A stretch of 8,692 bases of DNA from Flavobacterium sp. UBA807 (lineage in GTDB: Bacteria > Bacteroidota > Bacteroidia > Flavobacteriales > Flavobacteriaceae): contig DBIH01000113.1 in the NCBI GenBank assembly GCA_002296885.1, positions 1 through 8,692 on the forward strand, read 5' to 3'. The position numbers and the translations under genes are program-made. How positions within the stretch are numbered: the first letter of the stretch is position 1; each line of letters begins with the position of its first letter. Under the pieces are notes generated by a model. It made no database searches. It worked only from the letters and a program-made list of their open reading frames with translations, and was not told where the DNA came from. Positions 1 through 7,600 of the stretch are shown here, piece by piece.

Positions 1-234
1 ATTTCTCTCAGCTGCTTCAATCAATAATTTTTGGCTTGCCCATCTATCGATAAAATCCCTAACCAGAAGTATGCTATCCGCTTTTGAAGTCCCTGCCGGA
101 ACCAGCGTCGCAATATCACTTTTGTACAAATAGCTTTTACCTACCCTTGCAATTGATTGTGGCTTTTGTTGTGGCTTAAAATAATTACAAGAGCAAACAA
201 TTAAAAAAATCAGGAAGATGCTATTTCTGAACAT
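1..234 (-). CDS. Lipoprotein, probable SurA-like folding factor (3' end missing)
   Basis: The first 78 codons of a gene that continues past the left edge of the window. It starts at ATG 234, three bases after the stop of the upstream isomerase, so it is almost certainly co-transcribed and probably translationally coupled. Residues 1-16 form a lipoprotein signal: a short basic start (Arg3), a hydrophobic run from Ile6 to Val13 and a relaxed Bacteroidota lipobox ending in Cys16 (Val-Cys-Ser-Cys), so the mature protein should be anchored by lipid in the cell envelope. The following stretch, Ala-Arg-Val-Gly-Lys at about 31-35 then Tyr-Leu-Tyr-Lys-Ser-Asp-Ile, resembles the start of the SurA N-terminal chaperone domain, where a short beta strand precedes a helix. 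No parvulin domain lies in the visible part, so isomerase activity cannot be judged. Assignment to folding rests on this motif and on the neighbour. The reading frame is clear; the function is moderately supported. Confidence 0.8.
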   Translation of the reverse strand, partial: MFRNSIFLIFLIVCSCNYFKPQQKPQSIARVGKSYLYKSDIATLVPAGTSKADSILLVRDFIDRWASQKLLIEAAERN

Positions 235-237
235 GCT

Positions 238-2199
238 TTATTGCAACTGCTTTTTTATGCGGTCAAAAACGTCTTTATTTATTTTTACTGTAAACTCCTG
301 TTTTAAATCATCAACCCAGCGCTGCTCTAAATACTGCTGATAATCATTGACGATTTTGCCTTTGCATTCATCGAGCGATTTGACGGTTTCGGGTATTATC
401 TTTTCGACTTTTGTTACAAAATAATACTCGCCTTCCTTAAAGACGTCTGAAACGCCAACATCATACTTCATTCCCTTCGGCAAAGCATCGCTTCCTTCCT
501 CAAATGCTCCGCTGTTGGTCATTACGTTAACAACATCCTTGGCATTCAAAGCATTTTTTATAGCCTCAGGTTCTTCGCCTTTCTTCAACATCGACTGAGC
601 TTTTTTAATAACATCCTGTTTGGTTGAAGACGCTATGATAACGTCTACTCTTTTCTTCCACATATGCTCCATTTTGTGGGCATCATAAAAGTTTTTTAAT
701 CCAAGTGTATCCGTTTTTGCACGATCCCAGATTTCTTTTTCCATTAAGTCGAAAAGCAATAATCCGTCGCGGTATTCTTCCATAACATAAGAAAACTCAG
801 GAAATTCGGTTTCAAGATTTCCATCATAATATGCTGTCAATTGTTCATCCAGGAATTTTTCATAAAGCACATCAACCAATTTTGAAAGAGGTTTGATTTT
901 CAATACTCCTTTTTGTTGTTTGTCAACAAAATCTAAAAATGCTTTGCCATCAATTTTTTTGGAATTTATTGTCAATATTGGAGCCGTGAAGGTTGCTGCA
1001 TTTTCAGGAAGTGTCCATTTTGATTCATAAACAGCGTCTGTTATTAACTTAGAAACTGCGGCAAACTGTTTAGCGTCTTTTTTATAAGTGTATTTTTTTC
1101 TCAGCTTTTCATTGAGTTTTTCCGTTATCTTTTTAGATCTGTCGTCTTTGCCGACTTTAGTTTCCAACTCATTTTTCATTTCATCCAATGTTTTTATCGG
1201 ATGTTTTTCAATCAATTTAATGATATGCCAGCCAAATTGTGATTTGAACGGTTTTGAGACATCCCCAGGTTTTTCAAGCGAGAAAGCTACATTTTCAAAC
1301 TCTTCAGAACTTAATTGACCAGAGCCGAATCGGTTTAATACACCACCTTTTGAAGAGGAAGATTTATCTTCTGAAAACTGCTTAGCCAAATCTTCAAATT
1401 TTTCTCCTTGTTGGATTTTTTTATAGATGTCGTTTATGGTGCTTTCAGGATTCTTATCCTTTTCCTCAGGCTTTGCATTTAAAATCATAATGTGCGCCAC
1501 TGTAATTTCACCACGGTTTGGTCTCACATCAGTAACCTTTAGAATGTGATATCCAAAACGGGTTCTGATAATTTTGGAAATTTTCCCTTTAGGAGTATTG
1601 TAAGCAGCATTTTCAAATGGATAAACCATTCTGAAAGCAGAAAAATAACCTAAATCTCCTTTGTTTTCTTTAGCTGATGGGTCTTCAGAATACTGAACCG
1701 CTAAATCGTCAAAATTTTCTCCGGCTAAGGCTTTTTTAGCAATTTCTTCAATTTTTTTATAGGCCTTTAAGGTGTCTTCAGGCGAAGCGTTTTCATCCAC
1801 TAAAATAAGAATGTGCGAAGCCCTGATTTCTTTTTGAAGCCTGTTATAGCCTTCTTCAACAAGTTCCTGTGTGACCTTAGTATCGTTAAAATAGTTTTTT
1901 GCAAGTTGAGAACGGTAAGTTTTTAATTCATTTTGATAAGAAGCTCCGTTTTGCAATCCTAACTTATATGCTTTGTTTACTTTTAATTTGTATCCTATGA
2001 AAAGCTCTAAGTACTGATCAAGATTCTTTTGACTATCATCTTTAACTAAGTCTAAGTTCTTCTTATATATTCTTGAAAATTCGTCGGTATAATAAGGTTT
2101 ATCGTTGATTGTGAATAAAACTTCTTTTGAGTTATTTTGCGCAAAGCTCATTACTGAGGTAAAAAATAACAACCCGAAAAAAAACTTTTTTAAGTTCAT
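238..2199 (-). CDS. Periplasmic peptidyl-prolyl cis-trans isomerase, SurA/PpiC type, two parvulin domains
   Basis: A 653-residue exported folding catalyst. Residues 1-20 are a Sec signal peptide (Lys4-Lys5, hydrophobic core, Ser-Phe-Ala before Gln21), so it acts in the periplasm. Residues 26-120 form a SurA-like helical chaperone region. Two parvulin domains follow: about 124-226 (Ser-His129-Ile-Leu, Gly-Asp-Leu-Gly-Tyr at 181-185, Phe-Gly-Tyr-His218) and about 231-333 (Ala-His236-Ile-Met, Gly-Gly-Val at 285-287, Phe-Gly-Trp-His325). Both keep the paired histidines of the parvulin active site, so both look competent. From about 405 to the end the protein appears to repeat a chaperone-like region plus a third, decayed parvulin-like unit without those histidines. 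By family knowledge such proteins isomerise prolyl bonds in outer-membrane and exported proteins. It is the first gene of an operon with the lipoprotein downstream. ATG 2199 is chosen because it opens directly into the signal peptide. I give no symbol, since flavobacteria carry several SurA-like paralogues. Confidence 0.93.
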   Translation of the reverse strand: MNLKKFFFGLLFFTSVMSFAQNNSKEVLFTINDKPYYTDEFSRIYKKNLDLVKDDSQKNLDQYLELFIGYKLKVNKAYKLGLQNGASYQNELKTYRSQLAKNYFNDTKVTQELVEEGYNRLQKEIRASHILILVDENASPEDTLKAYKKIEEIAKKALAGENFDDLAVQYSEDPSAKENKGDLGYFSAFRMVYPFENAAYNTPKGKISKIIRTRFGYHILKVTDVRPNRGEITVAHIMILNAKPEEKDKNPESTINDIYKKIQQGEKFEDLAKQFSEDKSSSSKGGVLNRFGSGQLSSEEFENVAFSLEKPGDVSKPFKSQFGWHIIKLIEKHPIKTLDEMKNELETKVGKDDRSKKITEKLNEKLRKKYTYKKDAKQFAAVSKLITDAVYESKWTLPENAATFTAPILTINSKKIDGKAFLDFVDKQQKGVLKIKPLSKLVDVLYEKFLDEQLTAYYDGNLETEFPEFSYVMEEYRDGLLLFDLMEKEIWDRAKTDTLGLKNFYDAHKMEHMWKKRVDVIIASSTKQDVIKKAQSMLKKGEEPEAIKNALNAKDVVNVMTNSGAFEEGSDALPKGMKYDVGVSDVFKEGEYYFVTKVEKIIPETVKSLDECKGKIVNDYQQYLEQRWVDDLKQEFTVKINKDVFDRIKKQLQ

Positions 2200-2285
2200 G
2201 TTCTTAAAATTTCTATAAAAAATACAATTAAATTTTCTGTTTATTGACGTGCTAAAAGCAGTTCAGAATATCAATTAACAGTCAA

Positions 2286-2315
2286 CAAAAATAACAATTC
2301 AATCACATTATCCAA
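2286..2315 (-). promoter_or_regulatory. Predicted Bacteroidota promoter of the isomerase operon
   Basis: On the minus strand, 2293-2286 reads TATTTTTG, a perfect match to the Bacteroidota -7 consensus TAnnTTTG. A TTG at 2315-2313 lies 19 bases upstream, within the usual spacing for the -33 element. Transcription would start near 2280, giving a leader of about 80 nt before ATG 2199. The match is by eye; no transcript data are available. Confidence 0.6.
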
Positions 2316-2422
2316 CTATCGCGCCTACTATTAACAAAATTTTATTAACACGGGTTTTCGGTAGAATTAATCAATGACTGATTTGAAAATAATACTGCAT
2401 CAAATTAATCAGTAAATAATTT

Positions 2423-2430
2423 TATTTTTG
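2423..2430 (+). promoter_or_regulatory. Predicted -7 box of the prfC promoter
   Basis: TATTTTTG at 2423-2430 matches TAnnTTTG exactly and is identical to the -7 box of the divergent operon. No TTG is found at the usual 17-23 base distance upstream; the closest, at 2383-2385, is 37 bases away, so the -33 element is weak or absent. A start a few bases downstream, near 2435-2438, would leave a leader of only about 13-16 nt before ATG 2451. Confidence 0.5.
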
Positions 2431-2450
2431 CAGACCATTTATTGAAAATC

Positions 2451-4040
2451 ATGAGTTTTTTAAAAGAGATACAGCGCCGCAGAACCTTTGGAATTATTTC
2501 GCACCCTGATGCCGGAAAGACTACACTAACAGAGAAGTTATTGCTTTTTGGTGGTGCTATTCAGGAAGCCGGTGCAGTTAAGAATAACAAAATCAAAAAA
2601 GGAGCTACTTCCGATTTTATGGAAATCGAGCGTCAAAGAGGGATTTCGGTATCGACTTCAGTTCTGGCGTTTAATTATCAGGGTAAAAAAATAAATATTT
2701 TGGATACACCCGGACACAAGGATTTTGCTGAAGATACTTTCAGAACTTTAACAGCCGTTGATAGTGTAATTGTAGTTATTGACGTTGCAAAAGGGGTTGA
2801 GGAGCAAACCGAAAAACTCGTTGCAGTTTGCCGAATGCGTAAGATTCCTATGATTGTTTTCATCAATAAGTTAGACAGAGAGGGAAAAGACGCTTTCGAT
2901 TTGATGGATGAAGTGGAGCAAAAACTCGGATTGAGTGTGACTCCATTGAGTTTTCCGATTGGAATGGGTTACGATTTTCAGGGGATTTATAACATTTGGG
3001 AACAAAACATAAATATTTTTAGCGGAGACAGTAGAAAAAATATTGAAGATACTATCGCCTTTTCTGATATAAACAGCCCTGAATTAGAGAAAATTATTGG
3101 CGAAAAACCTGCCGGAAAATTAAGGGATGAATTAGAATTGATTTCAGAAGTTTATCCGGCATTTGACAGAGAAGAATATCTTAACGGAAATTTACAGCCC
3201 GTGTTTTTTGGTTCGGCACTGAATAATTTTGGCGTTAGGGAATTGCTCGATTGTTTCGTCGAAATTGCACCAACACCACGTCCTAAAGAATCCGAAAAGC
3301 GATTGGTAAGACCCGAAGAAGAAAAAATGGCCGGGTTTGTTTTTAAAATCCATGCCAACATGGATCCAAAGCACAGAGACCGTTTGGCATTTGTAAAAAT
3401 TGTTTCGGGAACCTTTGAGCGTAATAAACCGTATATGCATGTAAGGCTAAATAAAAATTTAAAATTTTCAAGCCCTAATGCGTTCTTTGCTGAGAAAAAA
3501 GAGATTGTAGATGTTTCCTATGCCGGCGATATTGTTGGTTTGCATGATACCGGAAATTTTAAAATCGGAGACACATTGACAGAAGGTGAAATAATGAATT
3601 TTAAAGGGATTCCGAGTTTCTCACCGGAACATTTCAGATACATTAATAATGCTGATCCTTTAAAAGCAAAGCAATTAGATAAAGGGATTGACCAGTTAAT
3701 GGACGAAGGAGTTGCGCAGTTGTTTACTCTGGAAATGAATAACCGAAAAGTGATTGGAACCGTTGGCGCTTTACAATATGAAGTAATTCAGTACCGTTTA
3801 GAACATGAATATGGTGCCAAATGCAGTTATGAAAATTTTCCGGTTCATAAAGCGTGCTGGGTAAAGCCTGATGATCCAAAAAGTGAGGAATTCAAAGAGT
3901 TTAAAAGAATTAAACAAAAATTTTTGGCGCACGACAAATATGGACAACTGGTGTTTTTAGCTGATTCTGAGTTTACAATTCAAATGACTCAGAGCAAATT
4001 TCCTAATGTAAAACTATTTTTTACCTCAGAATTTGATTAA
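2451..4040 (+). CDS. prfC: Peptide chain release factor 3 (RF3), translational GTPase
   Basis: A 529-residue cytoplasmic GTPase that removes RF1 and RF2 from the ribosome after peptide release. The G domain holds all expected motifs: G1 Ser-His-Pro-Asp-Ala-Gly-Lys-Thr at 17-24, G2 Arg-Gly-Ile-Ser at 63-66, G3 Asp-Thr-Pro-Gly-His at 85-89, G4 Asn-Lys-Leu-Asp at 139-142 and G5 Gly-Ser-Ala-Leu at 254-257. The beta-barrel domain II follows at about 290-385, then the RF3-specific C-terminal domain, including Gly-Ala-Leu-Gln-Tyr at 439-443. The sequence Arg-Arg-Arg-Thr-Phe-Gly-Ile-Ile-Ser-His just before G1 is typical of RF3 and separates it from EF-G and LepA. The frame stays open upstream to a TTG at 2442, but ATG 2451 gives the standard Met-Ser-Phe-Leu start and the same length as E. 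coli RF3. No Shine-Dalgarno is visible, as is usual in this phylum. The gene looks intact, with no sign of transfer. Confidence 0.97.
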   Translation: MSFLKEIQRRRTFGIISHPDAGKTTLTEKLLLFGGAIQEAGAVKNNKIKKGATSDFMEIERQRGISVSTSVLAFNYQGKKINILDTPGHKDFAEDTFRTLTAVDSVIVVIDVAKGVEEQTEKLVAVCRMRKIPMIVFINKLDREGKDAFDLMDEVEQKLGLSVTPLSFPIGMGYDFQGIYNIWEQNINIFSGDSRKNIEDTIAFSDINSPELEKIIGEKPAGKLRDELELISEVYPAFDREEYLNGNLQPVFFGSALNNFGVRELLDCFVEIAPTPRPKESEKRLVRPEEEKMAGFVFKIHANMDPKHRDRLAFVKIVSGTFERNKPYMHVRLNKNLKFSSPNAFFAEKKEIVDVSYAGDIVGLHDTGNFKIGDTLTEGEIMNFKGIPSFSPEHFRYINNADPLKAKQLDKGIDQLMDEGVAQLFTLEMNNRKVIGTVGALQYEVIQYRLEHEYGAKCSYENFPVHKACWVKPDDPKSEEFKEFKRIKQKFLAHDKYGQLVFLADSEFTIQMTQSKFPNVKLFFTSEFD

Positions 4041-4087
4041 ATTGCCCGTAAAATGTAACTAAATTTTTTATTCTTAAAAATCATTGT

Positions 4088-4095
4088 TATATTTA
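4088..4095 (+). promoter_or_regulatory. Possible -7 box for the small exported protein
   Basis: TATATTTA at 4088-4095 differs from the TAnnTTTG consensus only in the last base. It lies 19 bases before ATG 4115. No clear -33 TTG is present in the T-rich stretch upstream, so read-through from prfC, 74 bases away, is an alternative source of transcription. Confidence 0.35.
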
Positions 4096-4114
4096 CCCCC
4101 TGAATAAAGCGTAT

Positions 4115-4330
4115 ATGAAAAAGCTATTAAAATTTTACTTACTGACTTTTGTTTTATTATCAGACTTTGTGGCTTTTGCACAACCTGGTGATGATGATGG
4201 CGGAGGCGGAGGCGGACTTGAAGGAGGTGATCCGGAACCAGCACCAATTAACAGCAAATTGATTTTGTTAGCTATTATCGGTATTTTGTTTGTAATGTAT
4301 ACTTTTAGAAAAAATAGAAAAGAAGCTTAA
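4115..4330 (+). CDS. Small exported protein with Gly/Asp linker and C-terminal membrane anchor
   Basis: A 71-residue protein of unknown function. Residues 1-22 are a strong Sec signal peptide (Lys2-Lys3, hydrophobic core, Ala-Phe-Ala before Gln23). After cleavage a short acidic, glycine-rich linker remains (about 24-40: three Asp, then six Gly, then Glu and Asp), followed by Pro-Glu-Pro-Ala-Pro-Ile-Asn at 40-46. A hydrophobic helix spans about 49-64 and the protein ends in a basic tail, Arg-Lys-Asn-Arg-Lys, at 65-69. The layout of signal, linker, Pro-Ile-(Asp/Asn), hydrophobic helix and basic tail resembles the short C-terminal sorting-type tails (PID-CTERM-like) of Bacteroidota; that comparison is from memory and the canonical Asp is Asn here. 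The mature product would be about 49 residues, with almost nothing outside the anchor and linker. Convincing ATG, signal peptide and a terminator at the stop support a real gene. It has no visible link to prfC. Confidence 0.85.
   Translation: MKKLLKFYLLTFVLLSDFVAFAQPGDDDGGGGGGLEGGDPEPAPINSKLILLAIIGILFVMYTFRKNRKEA
4190..4216 (+). repeat. In-frame simple repeats coding the Asp/Gly linker
   Basis: Three GAT triplets (4190-4198) are followed directly by three copies of GGCGGA (4199-4216). They encode three Asp and six Gly of the linker. Units of 3 and 6 bases mean slippage would change linker length without breaking the frame. Confidence 0.8.
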
Positions 4331-4352
4331 AAAAAATTAAGCTTCTTTTTTT
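4318..4352 (+). terminator. Intrinsic terminator overlapping the stop codon of the small gene
   Basis: A 13-bp perfect inverted repeat has arms 4318-4330 and 4337-4349 with an A6 loop, followed by further T to 4352 (T tract from 4346). The core is AGAAGCTTAA paired with TTAAGCTTCT. The left arm contains the last codons and the TAA stop (4328-4330) of the small exported protein, so the gene's end is part of the hairpin. The A-rich 5' side gives it some capacity in the reverse direction too. Confidence 0.85.
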
Positions 4353-4359
4353 ATATATA

Positions 4360-4400
4360 AATTAAAAATCCCCACTAAAAAATAGTGGGGATTTTTAATT
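4360..4400. terminator. Bidirectional terminator between convergent genes
   Basis: An 18-bp perfect inverted repeat has arms 4360-4377 and 4383-4400 and a five-base loop. The GC core is TCCCCACTA paired with TAGTGGGGA, flanked by A5/T5, so both strands show a stem followed by a T run. It begins 25 bases after the stop of the minus-strand surface protein and probably terminates it; it also backs up the hairpin at 4318-4352 for plus-strand transcripts. Confidence 0.9.
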
Positions 4401-4425
4401 GGGGGCAATTTGGGGTTATTAAGGG

Positions 4426-4650
4426 TTATCTTATTACTTTCTTGGTTACTACAATTCCATCTTGAGATACAATCTGAACTAAAAGCACTTCATTTGCCAA
4501 TCCTCTGCCAACAGTAGTTTCACTTGAATTAATACCATTCTTCTCTTGCAGCAATCTACCTCTGATATCAAATACTCTTACCGATGACATTATTATGTCA
4601 CCTGTTTTGATTACAAATTCATCGTTTTGGCTATATACTATCACATTATT
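4426..4650 (-). other. T9SS C-terminal sorting signal of the surface protein
   Basis: The last 74 residues have the form of a type IX secretion C-terminal domain: a strand-rich start (Val-Ile-Val-Tyr), the hallmark Val-Phe-Asp-Ile-Arg-Gly-Arg-Leu-Leu, then Ala-Asn-Glu-Val-Leu-Leu-Val-Gln-Ile, and a basic end Thr-Lys-Lys-Val-Ile-Arg. The Asn-Glu-Val-Leu-Leu-Val-Gln segment is closer to the ChiA-like class (type C) than to the common type A, which usually carries Gly-Val/Ile-Tyr there. The class is from memory of the families; assignment to T9SS itself is firm. Confidence 0.85.
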
Positions 4651-7600
4651 TTCACTGAAGTTCTGGTGATCAGTTCCTAATTGCGATTGGTAAATTATTT
4701 CAAAACGATTGGTAAAGGTTCCGGCATCCGAAGTAAAAGCATACGCTCCGGTATTCAGGTTGTTTATCGTATTAGTTAGATTATCTTTTAAGTAAATTAA
4801 CTGTGTTCCTCCATTAAATAATCCTGATGTATGGTCAATGCTAATTGTATAATTACCTGCAGTTCCAACTTTATATGATAAAGGAACAATATCACTCGAT
4901 GCAAAATCAGGTCTTCCTTGGATAGAATACTCTCCTGTTCCTATCAAACTTGTAAGATAAAATTCCTGGTTAATATTTTTACCATCAATACCTCTGTCTT
5001 CTGCCAAAGTTCCTTCAGAACTATAACCTACTGCCATTTGACTGTAAACACCTGTGCTTGTATTCAAATTCAACCAATACAATCCACTGTTCACTGAAGT
5101 TTCAGTTTGGGCAGATTTGAAAAACTGATTTGCATTGGAACTTCTTCGCATAGAATTGGTAAAGTTCAGATTTGTGCTGCTTGTAGAGTTCACAATAAAT
5201 CCTTGTCCGATATTGATGACCCAATTAGCTTCATTCCCAGCATTGAAGTATCCTGTCCCGGTATCACCTCCGGTTGCTCCATTAGCAACATAAGCGGTTT
5301 TGGTAAGGGTTGCGTATGAAGAAGACGAAGTATCATTTGTTTTTCTCCAGAAATATATTGGCCCGGTAATACTCGGGTTCCCATCAATGAAATCTTTAAC
5401 ACTTATTCTTGATGGATATGGATTTCCAACTGCATTATATCCTGTAGTCATCGCATAAGAAACATCTCCATTATTTGGAACTCCTGTAAATGAGCCATTC
5501 CAAACAGTAGCAGTTGTCGGATGATCCCACGGCATACGGATTAAATATCCTTTTGCCGAAGCAAACTGAACATTGTTACTATCGGTTCCGTTTACACCAT
5601 TAGCATCTAATCCTGTTATGTTGAATCCAACCGCAGGATTGTTATATAAATTGGTACTTGTATTGTAAACATAGAATCTATTAGCAAATGTAAATGGGGA
5701 GAAAGCATACAATCCTTGCCCGGTTACCGGTGATGCCCACAGCGTATAATCTAAACGCTTCAAAGCAGATGAGTTTCGTTTAACAATAATATTTCCTGAA
5801 TTAGAAATGTTGGTATTTTGTATCAGATTTGAATTGTTGCTTAATGTAAATGTACTTCCTGAGTCAACTGTCAGTTTCCCATTTAGATTTACGTTATACC
5901 CTGAAGCTATCGTTACTACCGCATTGTTGGTTAATCTCAGTGAACACGCTGTCAAATCTGCACTTAATGTTGCCGTCGAACCATCAAATATAGCCGATTT
6001 AGTTCCTGTTGGTGTCCCGTTAGACCATGAAACTCCTCCGTCAGTTGATGTTGTAGTATTAATGGTAACGGTAGCCGAGCCGCTATTTCCAGTCCCAACA
6101 CATCCATTAGCATCGGTTACCGATGTCAAAGTATAGATTGTCGTGCTGTTTGTTGTAACAGGAATATTTGAACCGCTTGTATAATTACTAACACTACCCG
6201 ATGTGTAAACAACGGTGTAAGGCGATGTTCCTCCTGTAATTGCTACCTGCAAATTGGTTGTACTGCCTAAGCAGCTTGTTGCATTTCCGGAAATTACAGA
6301 CGACGTTGGTTTTGAATTTACAATCATTGTAACTGTATTTGATGTTGCAGGTGATCCGGTTGCACAAGTTGCATTTGAAGTCATAACCACTGTTACCACA
6401 TTTCCATTGGCTAATGTAGAAGTCGTAAACGTTGAAGCTGTCTGTCCTGACACATTCGTTCCATTTATTTTCCACTGATACGTTGGTGTTGTTCCGCCGT
6501 TTGTTGGTGTTGCCGTAAAGGTAACACTCGTTCCGGAACAGATTGTTGTCGCGGTAGCACTTATACTAACACTCGCTGGTAAATTTGGATTTACGGTCAT
6601 TGTGATTGCATTCGATGTAGCCGGTGAACCTGTTAAACATGGCGTTGCATTCGATGTCATCACAACTGTTACCACATTTCCATTGGCTAATGTAGAAGTC
6701 GTAAACGTTGAAGCTGTCTGTCCGGATACATTCGTTCCATTGATTTTCCACTGATACGTTGGCGTTGTTCCGCCGTTTGTTGGCGTTGCTGTGAATGTTA
6801 CACTCGTTCCGGAGCAAATCGTTGTAGCTGTTGCGCTTATACTAACACTTGCAGGTAAATTTGGATTTACAGTGATTGTTGGAGTTGTAGTTAATTCGGT
6901 TGTACATCCTGTTGATGTTATGGTTGCTAAAACATTAAATGTAGTAGCAGCTGTTAAATTTCCTGAAGGTAAATTAATACTGCTGCCATTTCCTGTAACA
7001 GCACTTCCAATATTAATGTCTCCCGAATTATTTCTTAATTGATAATTTTCTGAAGCAAGTGATCCGGCTACAATAATATTTGCTCCCGAACCTGAGCATA
7101 CTGATGATGAAGAAACCGTTACTGTTTTATTTGTCGGATTGGCATTTGTTAATACATCAACTGAATTACTTGATGGAGCCACACAACCGGTAGTCACATT
7201 CACTCCATCAACATAATAACCTGTTCCGGCAGGTACTCCTGTAAAGGTAATGGCTGATCCTGTTCCGTGTACAGGTGCACCAATCTCATTATCTAAACTG
7301 TCGTTTAATTGATAATCTACTCCTACTGCTGAAGTTGTTGATGTAATTGTTCCATTTCCACCCGGGCTTGCACAAATAGTGCTTCCAGTCAAAACAAGTG
7401 CAATTGGATTGGTGATGGTAGAAATGTTTACTGCATTACTATTTGATGAAACACATCCCGAAGTGGCATTTGTTCCAACCACGTAATATCCGCTTCCCGC
7501 ATCCAAATCTGTCCAAACAATGGCACTTCCTGTTCCAGGTTCAATAGATTGTACTGCTACATTACTGGAATTATAAAGTTGATAGTTAACTCCGCTTTGA

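Noticed and set aside
1088..1318. Plus-strand open frame of 76 codons inside the isomerase gene
   Set aside because: Phe/Ser-rich complement of Lys/Glu codons in a well-supported minus-strand gene.
2442..2450. TTG at 2442 as the start of prfC
   Set aside because: ATG 2451 gives the standard RF3 N-terminus and the usual 529-residue length; the three extra residues have no support.
4061..4080. AT-only inverted repeat after prfC as a terminator
   Set aside because: The possible stem has no GC pair and would be too unstable; prfC may read into the small gene and end at 4318-4400.
5807..7042. Plus-strand open frames opposite the surface protein, such as 5807-6136 and 6791-7042
   Set aside because: They lie antisense to a strongly coding repeat gene, have biased Val/Pro/Thr composition from the complement of Thr/Gly/Asn codons, and show no recognisable domains.
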